Origin: CAZDUS01 sp964609375
GTDB taxonomy: Bacteria; Verrucomicrobiota; Kiritimatiellia; CAIKKV01; CAITUY01
DNA length: 41,002 nucleotides
Assembly: GCA_964609375.1 (NCBI GenBank)
Contig: CAZSSA010000010.1
Location: forward strand, 1 to 41,002
Direction of reading: 5' to 3'
A program made the translations under genes and the position numbers. Every line of letters starts with the position of its first letter. Position 1 is the first letter of the stretch. Positions 7,138 to 14,776 of the stretch are shown here, piece after piece. The notes beneath the pieces are model-generated. The model was given only the letters and a program-made list of their open reading frames with translations. It had not been told where the DNA came from and ran no database searches.

Positions 7138-7178
7138 TCACCCCACTTGGAGAATAATTTTCAGGGTTCTCGCTCGTT

Positions 7179-8159
7179 ATGACCATTCCCAATACCTTAA
7201 CCATCGCCAATCTGACGCTGGAAACACCCCTGCTCCTGGCTCCCCTGGCTGGCTACTCGGATCTGGCCTTTCGCATGAGCATGCGTGAATTAGGCGGCAT
7301 TGGCCTGGCATTCACGGAAATGATCTCGCCCGGGGGGCTGCTCAAAGGCAAGGGGAATAAAAACAAAACCTTGCTGGCCACCGGCGATGCGGATCAACCG
7401 CTCGGCCATCAAATCTACGGATCACACGAAGGCAACCTCTGTCTGGCCGCCCAATGGCTGGCCGCCCGCGGGGCCCGTCTTATCGATATCAACATGGGGT
7501 GCCCGCAACGTAAAATCTCCGCCAACGGCGCAGGAGCCGGGCTGCTCCGCGATCCGGAACAGGCCATCCGCATCGCCGCCGCCGTCGTTAAATCGGTATC
7601 CATCCCGGTCACCGTCAAACTCCGCCTCGGATGGGACCTTGACCGCCTTGTGGCTCACGAAATGGTTCCCGGCCTGGAAGAAGCCGGTGTAGCCGCCATT
7701 ACCATTCACGGACGAACCCGCGGTCAGGGCTTTACCGGCAAGGCCGATCTCGCCGAAATCCGCCGCGTTGTCCAGGCCGCACGCCGTGTACCCGTCATCG
7801 GAAACGGCGACGTCACCTCGGTGGAGACGGCACGCACCATGCTCGCGACCACTGGGTGTTCCGCCCTCATGATCGGTCGTGGGGCGCTGTCCAATCCGTG
7901 GCTCATCCGCGACATCTGGAGAGACTTGCAGGGACTTCCGCCCGCTCCGCCACCCGATCGGCAGGAGCGGCTCGCCTTTGCCATCAAGCATTTCGAACGC
8001 ATGGTGGAACTCTACGGCCCCGTCGGCGCCACGCTGCTCTACCGCAAGTGGATTCCGCAATACCTTCGCCGCCTGACCCATAGCCGACCGCACATGGTGG
8101 AACTTCTCCAGATCGACAATGTCGATACCATGCGCGCCGCCCTGGCCGCCTTGGCCTGA
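7179..8159 (+). CDS. dus: tRNA-dihydrouridine synthase (DusB/NifR3 family)
   Basis: The product has 326 residues, an FMN-dependent enzyme that reduces uridine to dihydrouridine in tRNA. LLLAPLAGYSDLAFR near the N-terminus is the Dus signature. IDINMGCPQRKISANGAGAGLL carries the catalytic Cys108 and the Lys of the active site. VTVKLRLGWD and ITIHGRTRGQGFTGKADL (FMN phosphate region) follow, with VIGNGDV and MIGRGALSNPWL at the end of the TIM barrel. The C-terminal helical tRNA-binding domain is present to residue 326, so it looks complete. Length and motifs fit DusB best. The gene is 41 bases after malic enzyme on the same strand, with only a weak ribosome site. Confidence 0.95.
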   Translation: MTIPNTLTIANLTLETPLLLAPLAGYSDLAFRMSMRELGGIGLAFTEMISPGGLLKGKGNKNKTLLATGDADQPLGHQIYGSHEGNLCLAAQWLAARGARLIDINMGCPQRKISANGAGAGLLRDPEQAIRIAAAVVKSVSIPVTVKLRLGWDLDRLVAHEMVPGLEEAGVAAITIHGRTRGQGFTGKADLAEIRRVVQAARRVPVIGNGDVTSVETARTMLATTGCSALMIGRGALSNPWLIRDIWRDLQGLPPAPPPDRQERLAFAIKHFERMVELYGPVGATLLYRKWIPQYLRRLTHSRPHMVELLQIDNVDTMRAALAALA

Positions 8160-8243
8160 AGTTCCTCTCCTGGAGGAATCAGGGGCGGGGGCCATTCCTC
8201 CCCTCCCGTTGTAGACCAGCCCTGCGCGGTTGGCGTCCCCGCC

Positions 8244-8281
8244 TAAAAACAAGAGCGCGAAGCTCATCGCCTCGCGCTCTT
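8244..8281 (-). terminator. Intrinsic terminator of rpmB
   Basis: On the minus strand AAGAGCGCGA (8281-8272), an 11-base loop and TCGCGCTCTT (8260-8251) form a perfect 10-bp stem. GTTTTTAGG follows. It lies 23 bases after the rpmB stop codon. Confidence 0.85.
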
Positions 8282-8303
8282 CTTCCCACCAGACTGAACT
8301 CAA

Positions 8304-8531
8304 TCAGCTCGCGGCCGTCTTCTTTGATCGGATACAGGCTGTGCAAACCGTCTTTCGGACGCGCACACCCTTTTCCATCACACGAACCTTCTGGAGGTTC
8401 GGGAGAAACCGACGGCGGGTAATGCCCGTCGTGTGTAACCCGATGCCACCCTTGGCCTTGGCCAACCCATGTCGTACAATCCGGTTGCCCATACTAACCG
8501 TCTTCCCACAAATTTCACATGCCCTGCCCAT
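8304..8531 (-). CDS. rpmB: 50S ribosomal protein bL28
   Basis: The product has 75 residues: MGRACEICGKTVSMGNRI, then RRRFLPNLQKVRVMEKGVRVRKTVCTACIRS. The CxxC pair near the N-terminus and a second CxxC near the C-terminus are the zinc-ribbon form of bL28, and RRFLPNLQKVRV is diagnostic. It is part of the large ribosomal subunit. AAGGAGACGTTAG precedes the ATG, a strong ribosome site as expected. It is flanked downstream by its own terminator and stands alone rather than next to rpmG. Confidence 0.96.
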   Translation of the reverse strand: MGRACEICGKTVSMGNRIVRHGLAKAKGGIGLHTTGITRRRFLPNLQKVRVMEKGVRVRKTVCTACIRSKKTAAS

Positions 8532-8605
8532 CTAACGTCTCCTTGTTGAATAGGCGTGCATGATAGGTTTAGCCCCATCCGCACGCAAGAAAAAAGTAAC
8601 TCAAT

Positions 8606-8764
8606 TTACCGATCCGAAGGCGAGAAACCCGGCAATCCAATCGTGCCTTCCCATGGCTGGGGCGTATTCCACGGCATATCGGACTCATGGGATGACGCAC
8701 AACCGGCCATGATCACCATGGCTACCAGAAGAAAAACGAAAACAATACAGCGCTGCAGTATCAT
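8606..8764 (-). CDS. Small lipoprotein, 52 residues
   Basis: The ATG is at 8764 and the TAA at 8608-8606. The peptide begins MILQRCIVFVFLLVAMVIMAG|CASSHESD, a lipoprotein signal peptide with lipobox I-M-A-G-C and Cys22 as the lipidation site. The short mature part ends DMPWNTPQPWEGTIGLPGFSPSDR. The Pro/Trp-rich tail with two PW motifs is distinctive; I do not know a function. It would be anchored to a membrane facing the periplasm; Ser follows the Cys region, which does not suggest inner-membrane retention by Asp+2. The gene starts 31 bases after the coiled-coil gene stops, so both are probably co-transcribed. It is too short for many gene callers. Confidence 0.75.
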   Translation of the reverse strand: MILQRCIVFVFLLVAMVIMAGCASSHESDMPWNTPQPWEGTIGLPGFSPSDR

Positions 8765-8795
8765 GACAACTCACACGGTATTTTCACGCCGGTGA

Positions 8796-9752
8796 TCAAT
8801 AAAAAACGTAATCACCCTTGGCGATCGGCACTTGCTGCCAATCCACGAGAATCTCGCCAAACGCAAAACGCCGCTCCATCATCACTTCCGATATCCGTAC
8901 TTTCCCCACCAGCTTATCCGCACGCTGGATGGTCAAATCCGTCATCGGAATCATGCGACCCTCGGGCATAATGTCCATGACCACAAAATTCCAGTTCGTA
9001 TTGACAATCAATATCTGCCCCTGCAATCCCGGTGGCGGCGCGTTGGATTCCGTAAAACCATGCATGATGGAAGCCAGATCCTTTTGAAGCTTCTCAACAA
9101 ACCGCTTGGTCGCCTCCAATTGCGAATCCTTGTCACTCAACTTGTCCGTCAACTTGATAATCTCGCCCTTCTTCGCTTCCACGTCGCTCTCCAGCGCCGT
9201 CTTCTGCTGGCTTAACTCCGTAATCTGCCCCGCCTTACGGTCGGCATCCTCCTTGGACGCCGTCAAGTCCGTTTCCGTCTTCTTCAGCGTATCCTTGGTC
9301 TGCGACAAATCCTTTTCCGTGCTCACCAGCGTATTGCTGGTCGCATTCAGGGTGCCACGAGTCTGCTCCAACCCCAGCCGCGTATCGTTCAACCGTGTAT
9401 ACTGAATCTCCGCCTTGGCCGCCACTTCCTTTAACTTCGCATCCAGAGTCCCGGGACCTTCGGTTTTCTTGACCCCATTCTCGACAACCACCTTGCCATC
9501 CGCACCCACTAGGAAGAAATTCTTGAATTCTTCCCGGCCAAGCTGCAACCGCGCCAAATCACGAGTCGCCAAATCAACAGCGGTTTCCGGAGGAGCCTCG
9601 ATATAACTGCCAATCCGAATAGCCCCATCCATCAGTTTGATATTGCGGCCTTTTAATTCTTCGCGCTGCAGGAAAAGCATGACCTCAACGGCCACCGCCA
9701 CGCCACTCAGCACCAGAACAACAACCACCAAGACTTTCAACAGTTTGTCCAT
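8796..9752 (-). CDS. Membrane-anchored coiled-coil protein with C-terminal beta domain
   Basis: The product has 318 residues of unknown function. One N-terminal transmembrane helix (residues about 5-27, LLKVLVVVVLVLSGVAVAVEVMLF) has few basic residues around it and is probably uncleaved. A long heptad-rich coiled coil spans about 105-225 (for example KKTETDLTASKEDADRKAGQ). The C-terminal domain of about 80 residues (GLQGQILIVNTNWNFVVMDI, then LVGKVRISEVMMERRFAFGEIL and GDYVFY) looks like a small beta-barrel. This architecture suggests an envelope scaffold or structural protein, but that is inference. AAGGGACTATC precedes the ATG, and a good promoter is at 9791-9820. It is followed by the small lipoprotein. 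Confidence 0.85.
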   Translation of the reverse strand: MDKLLKVLVVVVLVLSGVAVAVEVMLFLQREELKGRNIKLMDGAIRIGSYIEAPPETAVDLATRDLARLQLGREEFKNFFLVGADGKVVVENGVKKTEGPGTLDAKLKEVAAKAEIQYTRLNDTRLGLEQTRGTLNATSNTLVSTEKDLSQTKDTLKKTETDLTASKEDADRKAGQITELSQQKTALESDVEAKKGEIIKLTDKLSDKDSQLEATKRFVEKLQKDLASIMHGFTESNAPPPGLQGQILIVNTNWNFVVMDIMPEGRMIPMTDLTIQRADKLVGKVRISEVMMERRFAFGEILVDWQQVPIAKGDYVFY

Positions 9753-9790
9753 GATAGTCCCTTACAACTTGAACTCTTTAAGATGGTCAA

Positions 9791-9820
9791 ACTATGCAAC
9801 GCTTATCAATAAGGTGTCAA
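9791..9820 (-). promoter_or_regulatory. Promoter of the coiled-coil/lipoprotein unit
   Basis: On the minus strand a perfect TTGACA (9820-9815), an 18-base spacer and CATAGT (9796-9791, 4 of 6) lie 38 bases upstream of the ATG at 9752. Confidence 0.6.
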
Positions 9821-9905
9821 CGAAAAAGCCTCCCTTATAAAAAAAGAATTTACATCCTGATTGCCGTCCCTTCTCCCTCCATATTATACTCCACCCCATT
9901 TCACA

Positions 9906-11033
9906 ATGAATCCAAACAGGAATATCACAGTCGCCATCGGCATGAGCGGCGGAGTGGACTCCTCCATCGCCGCCCACCTCCTTAAAAAGGAAGGATACAC
10001 GCTGGTCGGACTGACCATGCAAATCTGGGACGGCCGCATCCCTTTGCCTGATCATGGACTCTCCGGCTGCTTCGGTCCCGGGGAATCCCGCGATATCGCC
10101 GCCGCCCAGACCCTGGCCAAACGCCTGGACATCCCCCACCACGTCGTCCCTCTGGCGGACGAGTATGCAACCGAAATCCTTGCCTATTTCCGACAGGAAT
10201 ACTGCTCCGGACGAACACCCAACCCCTGCATCCGATGTAATCGCAGCATGAAATTCGGACTCATGCTCCAGCGGGCACGCTCCATGGGTATCGCCTTTGA
10301 TCGCTTTGCCACGGGTCATTATGTCCGGGTCCAACAGGACCCCATCACCGGACGCCACCTTCTGCTCCGCGCCCTCGACCAACGGAAGGATCAGTCGTAT
10401 TTCCTCGCCCGACTGGATCAAGAACAACTTGCCGACGTCATGTTCCCCCTGGGCTGCCTGACAAAAGACGCCGTCAAAACCCTGGCCCGCGACATCGGCT
10501 GGTCAGATGTGGCCGATAAGGACGAAAGCCAGAATTTCATCGAAAGCAAAAATTACAATATCCTCTTCAAGGACGCGGAATCCAGGCCAGGCCCCATCAT
10601 TGACATGACCGGCAAGGTCCTGGGACAGCACAACGGGATTATCCACTATACGGTTGGGCAACGCCGCGGCCTTGGCCTGAGCGGCACCACCGACCCATAC
10701 TATGTGGCACGTCTCGATGCCTGCTCAAACACCATCGTCGTCGGCCTGCATCAAGACCTTTTCGCCTCCCGTCTGCGCGCCAGCAACATGAACTGGATCG
10801 CCTTGGCAGAACCACCATCCACCCCGATTCGCGTCCACGCCAAGATCCGCCAGCAACACCACGAGGCCCCCGCCACACTATCCGTCGATCAAAACTCCGG
10901 TGGTGTCACGATCCAACTGGATTTCGATGAACCGCAACTGGCTATTACGCCAGGACAAACCGTGGTTTGTTACGATGGCGACCGCGTCATCGGCGGAGCC
11001 ACCATCGAACAGGCAGAATCCAAAAGCCAGTAG
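9906..11033 (+). CDS. mnmA: tRNA-specific 2-thiouridylase MnmA
   Basis: The product has 375 residues. It activates U34 of Lys/Glu/Gln tRNAs with ATP and thiolates it to 2-thiouridine. The PP-loop SGGVDSS is at residues 14-20; RTPNPCIRCNRSMKFG carries Cys108 and Cys111, the latter in the place of the catalytic Cys102 of E. coli. FATGHYVR, RKDQSYFLARL and HYTVGQRRGLG follow, then the C-terminal beta-barrel to PGQTVVCYDGDRVIGGATI. The region that normally reads S-[TQ]-x-ICF-[IV] and supplies the second catalytic Cys (199 in E. coli) is ESQNFIESKNYN here, with no Cys. Start 9906 puts the PP-loop at the usual distance; no clear ribosome site precedes it. Confidence 0.93.
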   Translation: MNPNRNITVAIGMSGGVDSSIAAHLLKKEGYTLVGLTMQIWDGRIPLPDHGLSGCFGPGESRDIAAAQTLAKRLDIPHHVVPLADEYATEILAYFRQEYCSGRTPNPCIRCNRSMKFGLMLQRARSMGIAFDRFATGHYVRVQQDPITGRHLLLRALDQRKDQSYFLARLDQEQLADVMFPLGCLTKDAVKTLARDIGWSDVADKDESQNFIESKNYNILFKDAESRPGPIIDMTGKVLGQHNGIIHYTVGQRRGLGLSGTTDPYYVARLDACSNTIVVGLHQDLFASRLRASNMNWIALAEPPSTPIRVHAKIRQQHHEAPATLSVDQNSGGVTIQLDFDEPQLAITPGQTVVCYDGDRVIGGATIEQAESKSQ

Positions 11034-11092
11034 TCATCCTGCAAAAGCCACAACCGGCAATATCCTCCGCTGAAATATCCTTTCCATACTCA

Positions 11093-11134
11093 CCTGAACC
11101 CTGAACCCCGAACCCTGAACCCTGAACCCCCTTC
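11093..11134. repeat. Heptamer tandem array F
   Basis: Units cctgaac, cctgaac, cccgaac, cctgaac, cctgaac, then ccccttc, lie between the convergent 3' ends of mnmA (11033) and the BrkB gene (11155). No hairpin terminator was found in this spacer. Confidence 0.85.
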
Positions 11135-11154
11135 CCCTCCACCCCCCCCTTCCC

Positions 11155-12369
11155 CTACCCCTTCAACATCCCATCCGTCGCCCGCACCCGTTCAGCCATT
11201 TCCCTCAGCAACTTCATCACAATCGCAGGATTCTGCGCCAGCACCGTCTCAATATTCGTCGCCGACAAAGACACCAGCCGGGTATCGTCCTCACACACCA
11301 TCGCGGTAGCCGTTCGACTGGCCTTCAGCAGCATCGCCATTTCTCCAAAATACTCGCCGGACTTCATCGTGCGCAGCACCTGCCCCCCCCGCATCAGCGC
11401 CACTTCCCCTTTTGCCACAAAATACAGGCTGTCGCCCTCATCCCCTTCCCTGAAAATCACGGTTCCTTCCGCATAGGATAACGCCGCCCGTCCCAACCTC
11501 CTTATATTTCTATCCAGTTTTTCCGGCGCCGCAAAAAGCTCACGAACCAATAATGACTCCCGCTGCATAACATTCGCGCTGATCTCCACACCGGCAAGGA
11601 TCGCCACAAAGGAGTAATGCACCCAGAGCAATAAGATGAACACCGCTTTCAACGAACCAAAGGCCACCCCGAAATTCGGATCAAACTTCATCACCGCTGT
11701 CATGATCGGACCGATAATGGTCAATAACGCCGCCGACGCCAGGGCTCCGGCCACCACACTGCCGATGCGGGTCCGGCCCGGCGTAAACACATAATGCAGG
11801 AAAGCCAGCAAACCCACCGTCACCAGCAAGGGAACGACCACATCCGTCATGCGGACCAGGATCGGCAGACGCCCCGCCAACTTCGCCATCACGATGGCAT
11901 AGACAATTTCCGAGACCACCAAGGCAACAAGCAGGATCAACATCAGGAATACAGCCAAGGCATCCATTAGTTTTTCCTTGAAAAACGGCAACGCCCGCTC
12001 ACGCCCATGCGCCAGATCAAAGGCTCCCCGGATGGCCGCCGCCAAGGGAGTCACCGTCCAGAAAAGAATCGGTAAACTGAGCAATCCCCACACCCGTTGC
12101 TCCGCCAGACCTCGGACCTCCCGCATGATGCTTTCGCTCCCCAAAGGAAACAACTGGGCCGCCACCCGCTCCACCGCCCCCATGGCCGCCTGGGATGACG
12201 CCATGATCTGCCCGACCACAAACAACACCAGCAAAAATACAGCAAAAAGGGCAAAAAAACTGTTGTACGCCAGCACCGCCGCCTTTTCGGCACCCCGATG
12301 CCGGATGAACGACCGCACCGATTCGCGCAGAACAAAGAACCCCACATCCGCCTTGTGCCGAAAATTCAT
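11155..12369 (-). CDS. YihY/BrkB-family membrane protein fused to a cyclic-nucleotide-binding domain
   Basis: The product has 404 residues. The N-terminal part (about 1-270) is a YihY/BrkB multi-helix membrane domain: AVLAYNSFFALFAVFLLVLF, LLSLPILFWTVTPLAAAIRGAF, FLHYVFTPGRTRIGSVVAGAL and HYSFVAILAGVEISANV are characteristic. A cNMP-binding domain follows from about 285 to 395: EGTVIFREGDEGDSLYFVAKGEV, then the phosphate-binding cassette GEYFGEMAMLLKASRTATA (about 338-356), with the Glu and Arg that contact the ribose and cyclic phosphate. The soluble domain should face the cytoplasm. The substrate of BrkB proteins is not settled. TTGGAGTTTTGT precedes the ATG at 12369; a start at 12402 is less likely. 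It is divergent from leuB. Confidence 0.9.
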   Translation of the reverse strand: MNFRHKADVGFFVLRESVRSFIRHRGAEKAAVLAYNSFFALFAVFLLVLFVVGQIMASSQAAMGAVERVAAQLFPLGSESIMREVRGLAEQRVWGLLSLPILFWTVTPLAAAIRGAFDLAHGRERALPFFKEKLMDALAVFLMLILLVALVVSEIVYAIVMAKLAGRLPILVRMTDVVVPLLVTVGLLAFLHYVFTPGRTRIGSVVAGALASAALLTIIGPIMTAVMKFDPNFGVAFGSLKAVFILLLWVHYSFVAILAGVEISANVMQRESLLVRELFAAPEKLDRNIRRLGRAALSYAEGTVIFREGDEGDSLYFVAKGEVALMRGGQVLRTMKSGEYFGEMAMLLKASRTATAMVCEDDTRLVSLSATNIETVLAQNPAIVMKLLREMAERVRATDGMLKG

Positions 12370-12469
12370 ACAAAACTCCAAGGTTTTTCTGGACGACTGC
12401 ACAATCCCTCAGGTATCATTCCCCGCCTCTGAAATCAAGGAAGTATCAGGATTGAATAAGGAATAACAC

Positions 12470-13546
12470 ATGAGCAAAACCTACAAAATCGCCGTTCTAC
12501 CCGGTGACGGCACTGGCCCCGAAGTCGTCCGGGAAGGCGTAAAAGTCCTTAATGCCGCCGCCGCCAAGTTTAAGTTCAAACTGGAATTGACCGATTACGA
12601 TTTTGGTGGAGACCGCTACCTCCGCACCGGCGAAGTGCTGCCCGCCTCCGCCGCCGATGAACTTCGCAAACACGACTCCATCTTCCTCGGCGCCATCGGT
12701 CATCCGGACGTCAAACCCGGCATTCTCGAAGTTGGCATCCTGCTTAAACTGCGGTTCGAGCTGGACCAGTACATCAATCTCCGCCCGGTAAAACTCTATC
12801 CGGGAGTCGATACGCCACTTAAGGACAAGAAACCGGAAGACATCGATTTTGTCGTCATCCGCGAAAACTCCGGCGGCATCTACACCGGCATCGGCGGCGC
12901 CACCCGTGTCGGCACCACCGAGGAAATCGCCACGCAAGTGATGATTTACGACCGCCGCACAGTGGACCGTTGCCTGCGCTATGCTTTCGAGCTGAAAAAA
13001 CGCCGCAACGAGTCAAACCCCAAGTACGCCAAAAAGCCCATCACCCTCATTCACAAGCGCAATGTCCTCACCTTCTGCGGCGACCTCTGGTTCCGCGCCT
13101 TCGAGGAAATGGGGCAGAAGTTCTACCCTGAAATACCGCGTGATTATAACCATGTGGATGCGGCCAATATGTGGTTCGTCAAGAATCCGGAATGGTTCGA
13201 CGTCGCCGTCACCGAAAACCTTTTCGGAGACATCATCACGGACCTCGGCGCCATGATTCAGGGCGGTCTAGGCCTGGCGGCCGGCGGCAATATCAACCCC
13301 GACGGAGTCTCCATGTTCGAACCCATGGGCGGCAGCGCTCCCAAGTACACCGGCTTGGGCGTCATCAACCCCATGGCCGCCATCGGAGCAGCCGGCCTGA
13401 TGCTTGATACGCTGGGGGAACGCAAGGCTTCGGCCGCCGTGGAATCCGCCATGGCGAAGGTCATCACCCAAATGAAGAGCCAGTCCGCCGGCAAAATGGG
13501 ATTCTCAACCTCGCAAATTGGCGACATGGTGGCCAAGCAGGTTTGA
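12470..13546 (+). CDS. leuB: 3-isopropylmalate dehydrogenase-type enzyme
   Basis: The product has 358 residues of the isocitrate/isopropylmalate dehydrogenase family: IAVLPGDGTGPEVVREG at the N-terminus, LRFELDQYINLRPVKLYPG (substrate-binding Arg residues), VVIRENSGGIYTGIGG, THE Lys in ITLIHKRNVLTFCGD, DAANMWFVKNPEWFDVAVTENLFGDIITDLGAMIQGG (metal-binding Asp residues) and FEPMGGSAPKYTG (nucleotide contact). LeuB oxidatively decarboxylates 3-isopropylmalate in leucine synthesis. Related tartrate/malate or homoisocitrate dehydrogenases share the fold, so substrate is inferred; the LRPVKLYPG region and Asd next door favour amino-acid biosynthesis. AAGGAATAACAC precedes the ATG. Confidence 0.85.
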   Translation: MSKTYKIAVLPGDGTGPEVVREGVKVLNAAAAKFKFKLELTDYDFGGDRYLRTGEVLPASAADELRKHDSIFLGAIGHPDVKPGILEVGILLKLRFELDQYINLRPVKLYPGVDTPLKDKKPEDIDFVVIRENSGGIYTGIGGATRVGTTEEIATQVMIYDRRTVDRCLRYAFELKKRRNESNPKYAKKPITLIHKRNVLTFCGDLWFRAFEEMGQKFYPEIPRDYNHVDAANMWFVKNPEWFDVAVTENLFGDIITDLGAMIQGGLGLAAGGNINPDGVSMFEPMGGSAPKYTGLGVINPMAAIGAAGLMLDTLGERKASAAVESAMAKVITQMKSQSAGKMGFSTSQIGDMVAKQV

Positions 13547-13553
13547 TTATCCA

Positions 13554-13579
13554 CGCCCCCTCGACTTCAAGAGGGGGCG
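13554..13579 (+). terminator. Hairpin terminator after leuB
   Basis: CGCCCCCTC (13554-13562) and GAGGGGGCG (13571-13579) form a perfect 9-bp stem with an 8-base loop, 8 bases after the leuB stop. Only a short ctttcc tract follows, so termination may be partial. Asd starts 67 bases later. Confidence 0.65.
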
Positions 13580-13646
13580 CTTTCCGTCACTTTGCGTGTT
13601 TCGCGGTTAGAGTCTATTCTTAAAGTTTATGCCTAAAGGTGATATG

Positions 13647-14666
13647 ATGAAACAGTATAATGTGTGCGTCGTTGGTATTGGTGCCGTTGGCACCGAAATG
13701 GTCCGCCTGCTCAAGAAGCGGAATTTCCCCGTCAAGTCATTGACCATCCTGGCCCGTAGTGAGCGCGAGGAAGTCATTGACGGCATCCCCTACCCCGTTA
13801 AGATTGCCCGCCCGGAAGCGTTCGAAGGCATGGATTTCGCCTTCTTTGCCGGGACCGAAGGCGCCAAGGGAGCCTCCCAGACTCTTGGAATGGAGGCCGT
13901 CAAGCGCGGCTGCATTGTCATTGATAACGGTGACGATTTCCGGATGGACCCAAAGGTGCCCCTGATCATCCCCGAAATCAATCCTGAAGCCATGAAGAAC
14001 CATCAGGGCCTGATTGCCAACCCGAACTGCAGCACCATTATCGCCCTGATGCCCCTGGCCGCCCTGCACAAGGCCGCCAAGGTCCGGCGTCTGGTCGCCA
14101 GCACCTATCAGGCAGTCTCCGGCACCGGCAGTGCGGCCGTCAAGGAGTTGGAAGCCCAAGCTAAAGCCTGGGCCGCCGGCCAACCCTTGACTCACGAGGT
14201 CTATCCACACCAGATCGTCTTCAACCTCCTGCCGTGTGTGGGATCCTTCAAGGATGACTCGGGCGAGAGCACCGAGGAAATCAAAATGCGCCGGGAAACC
14301 CACAAGATCCTTGGAGACGACACCATCCGTGTCGCCACCACCTGCGTGCGCGTTCCGGTCTTCAACGGTCACAGCATCGCCATCCATGTGGAATTCGAGA
14401 AACCCCTGTCACCTGAGGCCGCCCGGAACCTGCTCGCCAAAACCGCGGGGGTCCGCGTCGTCGATGAACCGAAAAACGCCGTCTACCCGATGCCTATCCA
14501 TGCGTCCGGCAACTACGACGTCCTGGTTGGCCGTATCCGCAAGGACCATAGCGCCGACAACGGCCTGGTCCTGTGGTGCAGCGGCGACAACATCTGGAAA
14601 GGGGCTGCCCAGAATGCCATCCAGATCGGGGAAGTCATCATCGAACGTAATTACTTTCTCAAGTAA
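13647..14666 (+). CDS. asd: Aspartate-semialdehyde dehydrogenase
   Basis: The product has 339 residues. It reduces aspartyl-4-phosphate to aspartate semialdehyde, the branch point to lysine/diaminopimelate, threonine and methionine. The NADP fold is at the N-terminus (VCVVGIGAVGTEMVRLL). The catalytic Cys128 lies in LIANPNCSTIIALMPLAAL. Further family segments are STYQAVSGTGSAAVKELE, EIKMRRETHKIL (substrate Arg) and VPVFNGHSIAIHVEFEKPL (general-base His). AAAGGTG sits before two adjacent ATGs at 13644 and 13647; the second has better spacing. Length is normal for the family. Confidence 0.95.
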   Translation: MKQYNVCVVGIGAVGTEMVRLLKKRNFPVKSLTILARSEREEVIDGIPYPVKIARPEAFEGMDFAFFAGTEGAKGASQTLGMEAVKRGCIVIDNGDDFRMDPKVPLIIPEINPEAMKNHQGLIANPNCSTIIALMPLAALHKAAKVRRLVASTYQAVSGTGSAAVKELEAQAKAWAAGQPLTHEVYPHQIVFNLLPCVGSFKDDSGESTEEIKMRRETHKILGDDTIRVATTCVRVPVFNGHSIAIHVEFEKPLSPEAARNLLAKTAGVRVVDEPKNAVYPMPIHASGNYDVLVGRIRKDHSADNGLVLWCSGDNIWKGAAQNAIQIGEVIIERNYFLK

Positions 14667-14683
14667 TCGCGTTGGTGTATAAT
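14655..14683 (+). promoter_or_regulatory. Possible promoter for the cation exporter gene
   Basis: A perfect TATAAT box (14678-14683) is preceded at 17 bases by TTTCTC (14655-14660), a poor -35 that overlaps the asd 3' end. It lies 93 bases upstream of the exporter ATG. Confidence 0.35.
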
Positions 14684-14776
14684 GATAGTGGAGGGACGGG
14701 GAGATGTACTCCCCTCTCAGCTGCCCTCCCTGCCCTGGCTCTTTTGGGCTGGGGCACGCCGTTTCGGAGACGCACC

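Noticed and set aside
7422..8303. Long minus-strand frame opposite dus
   Set aside because: The protein has no recognisable domain, and dus has clear motifs over the same DNA.
8556..8795. 79-codon plus-strand frame
   Set aside because: It overlaps the minus-strand small lipoprotein, which has a convincing signal peptide and lipobox.
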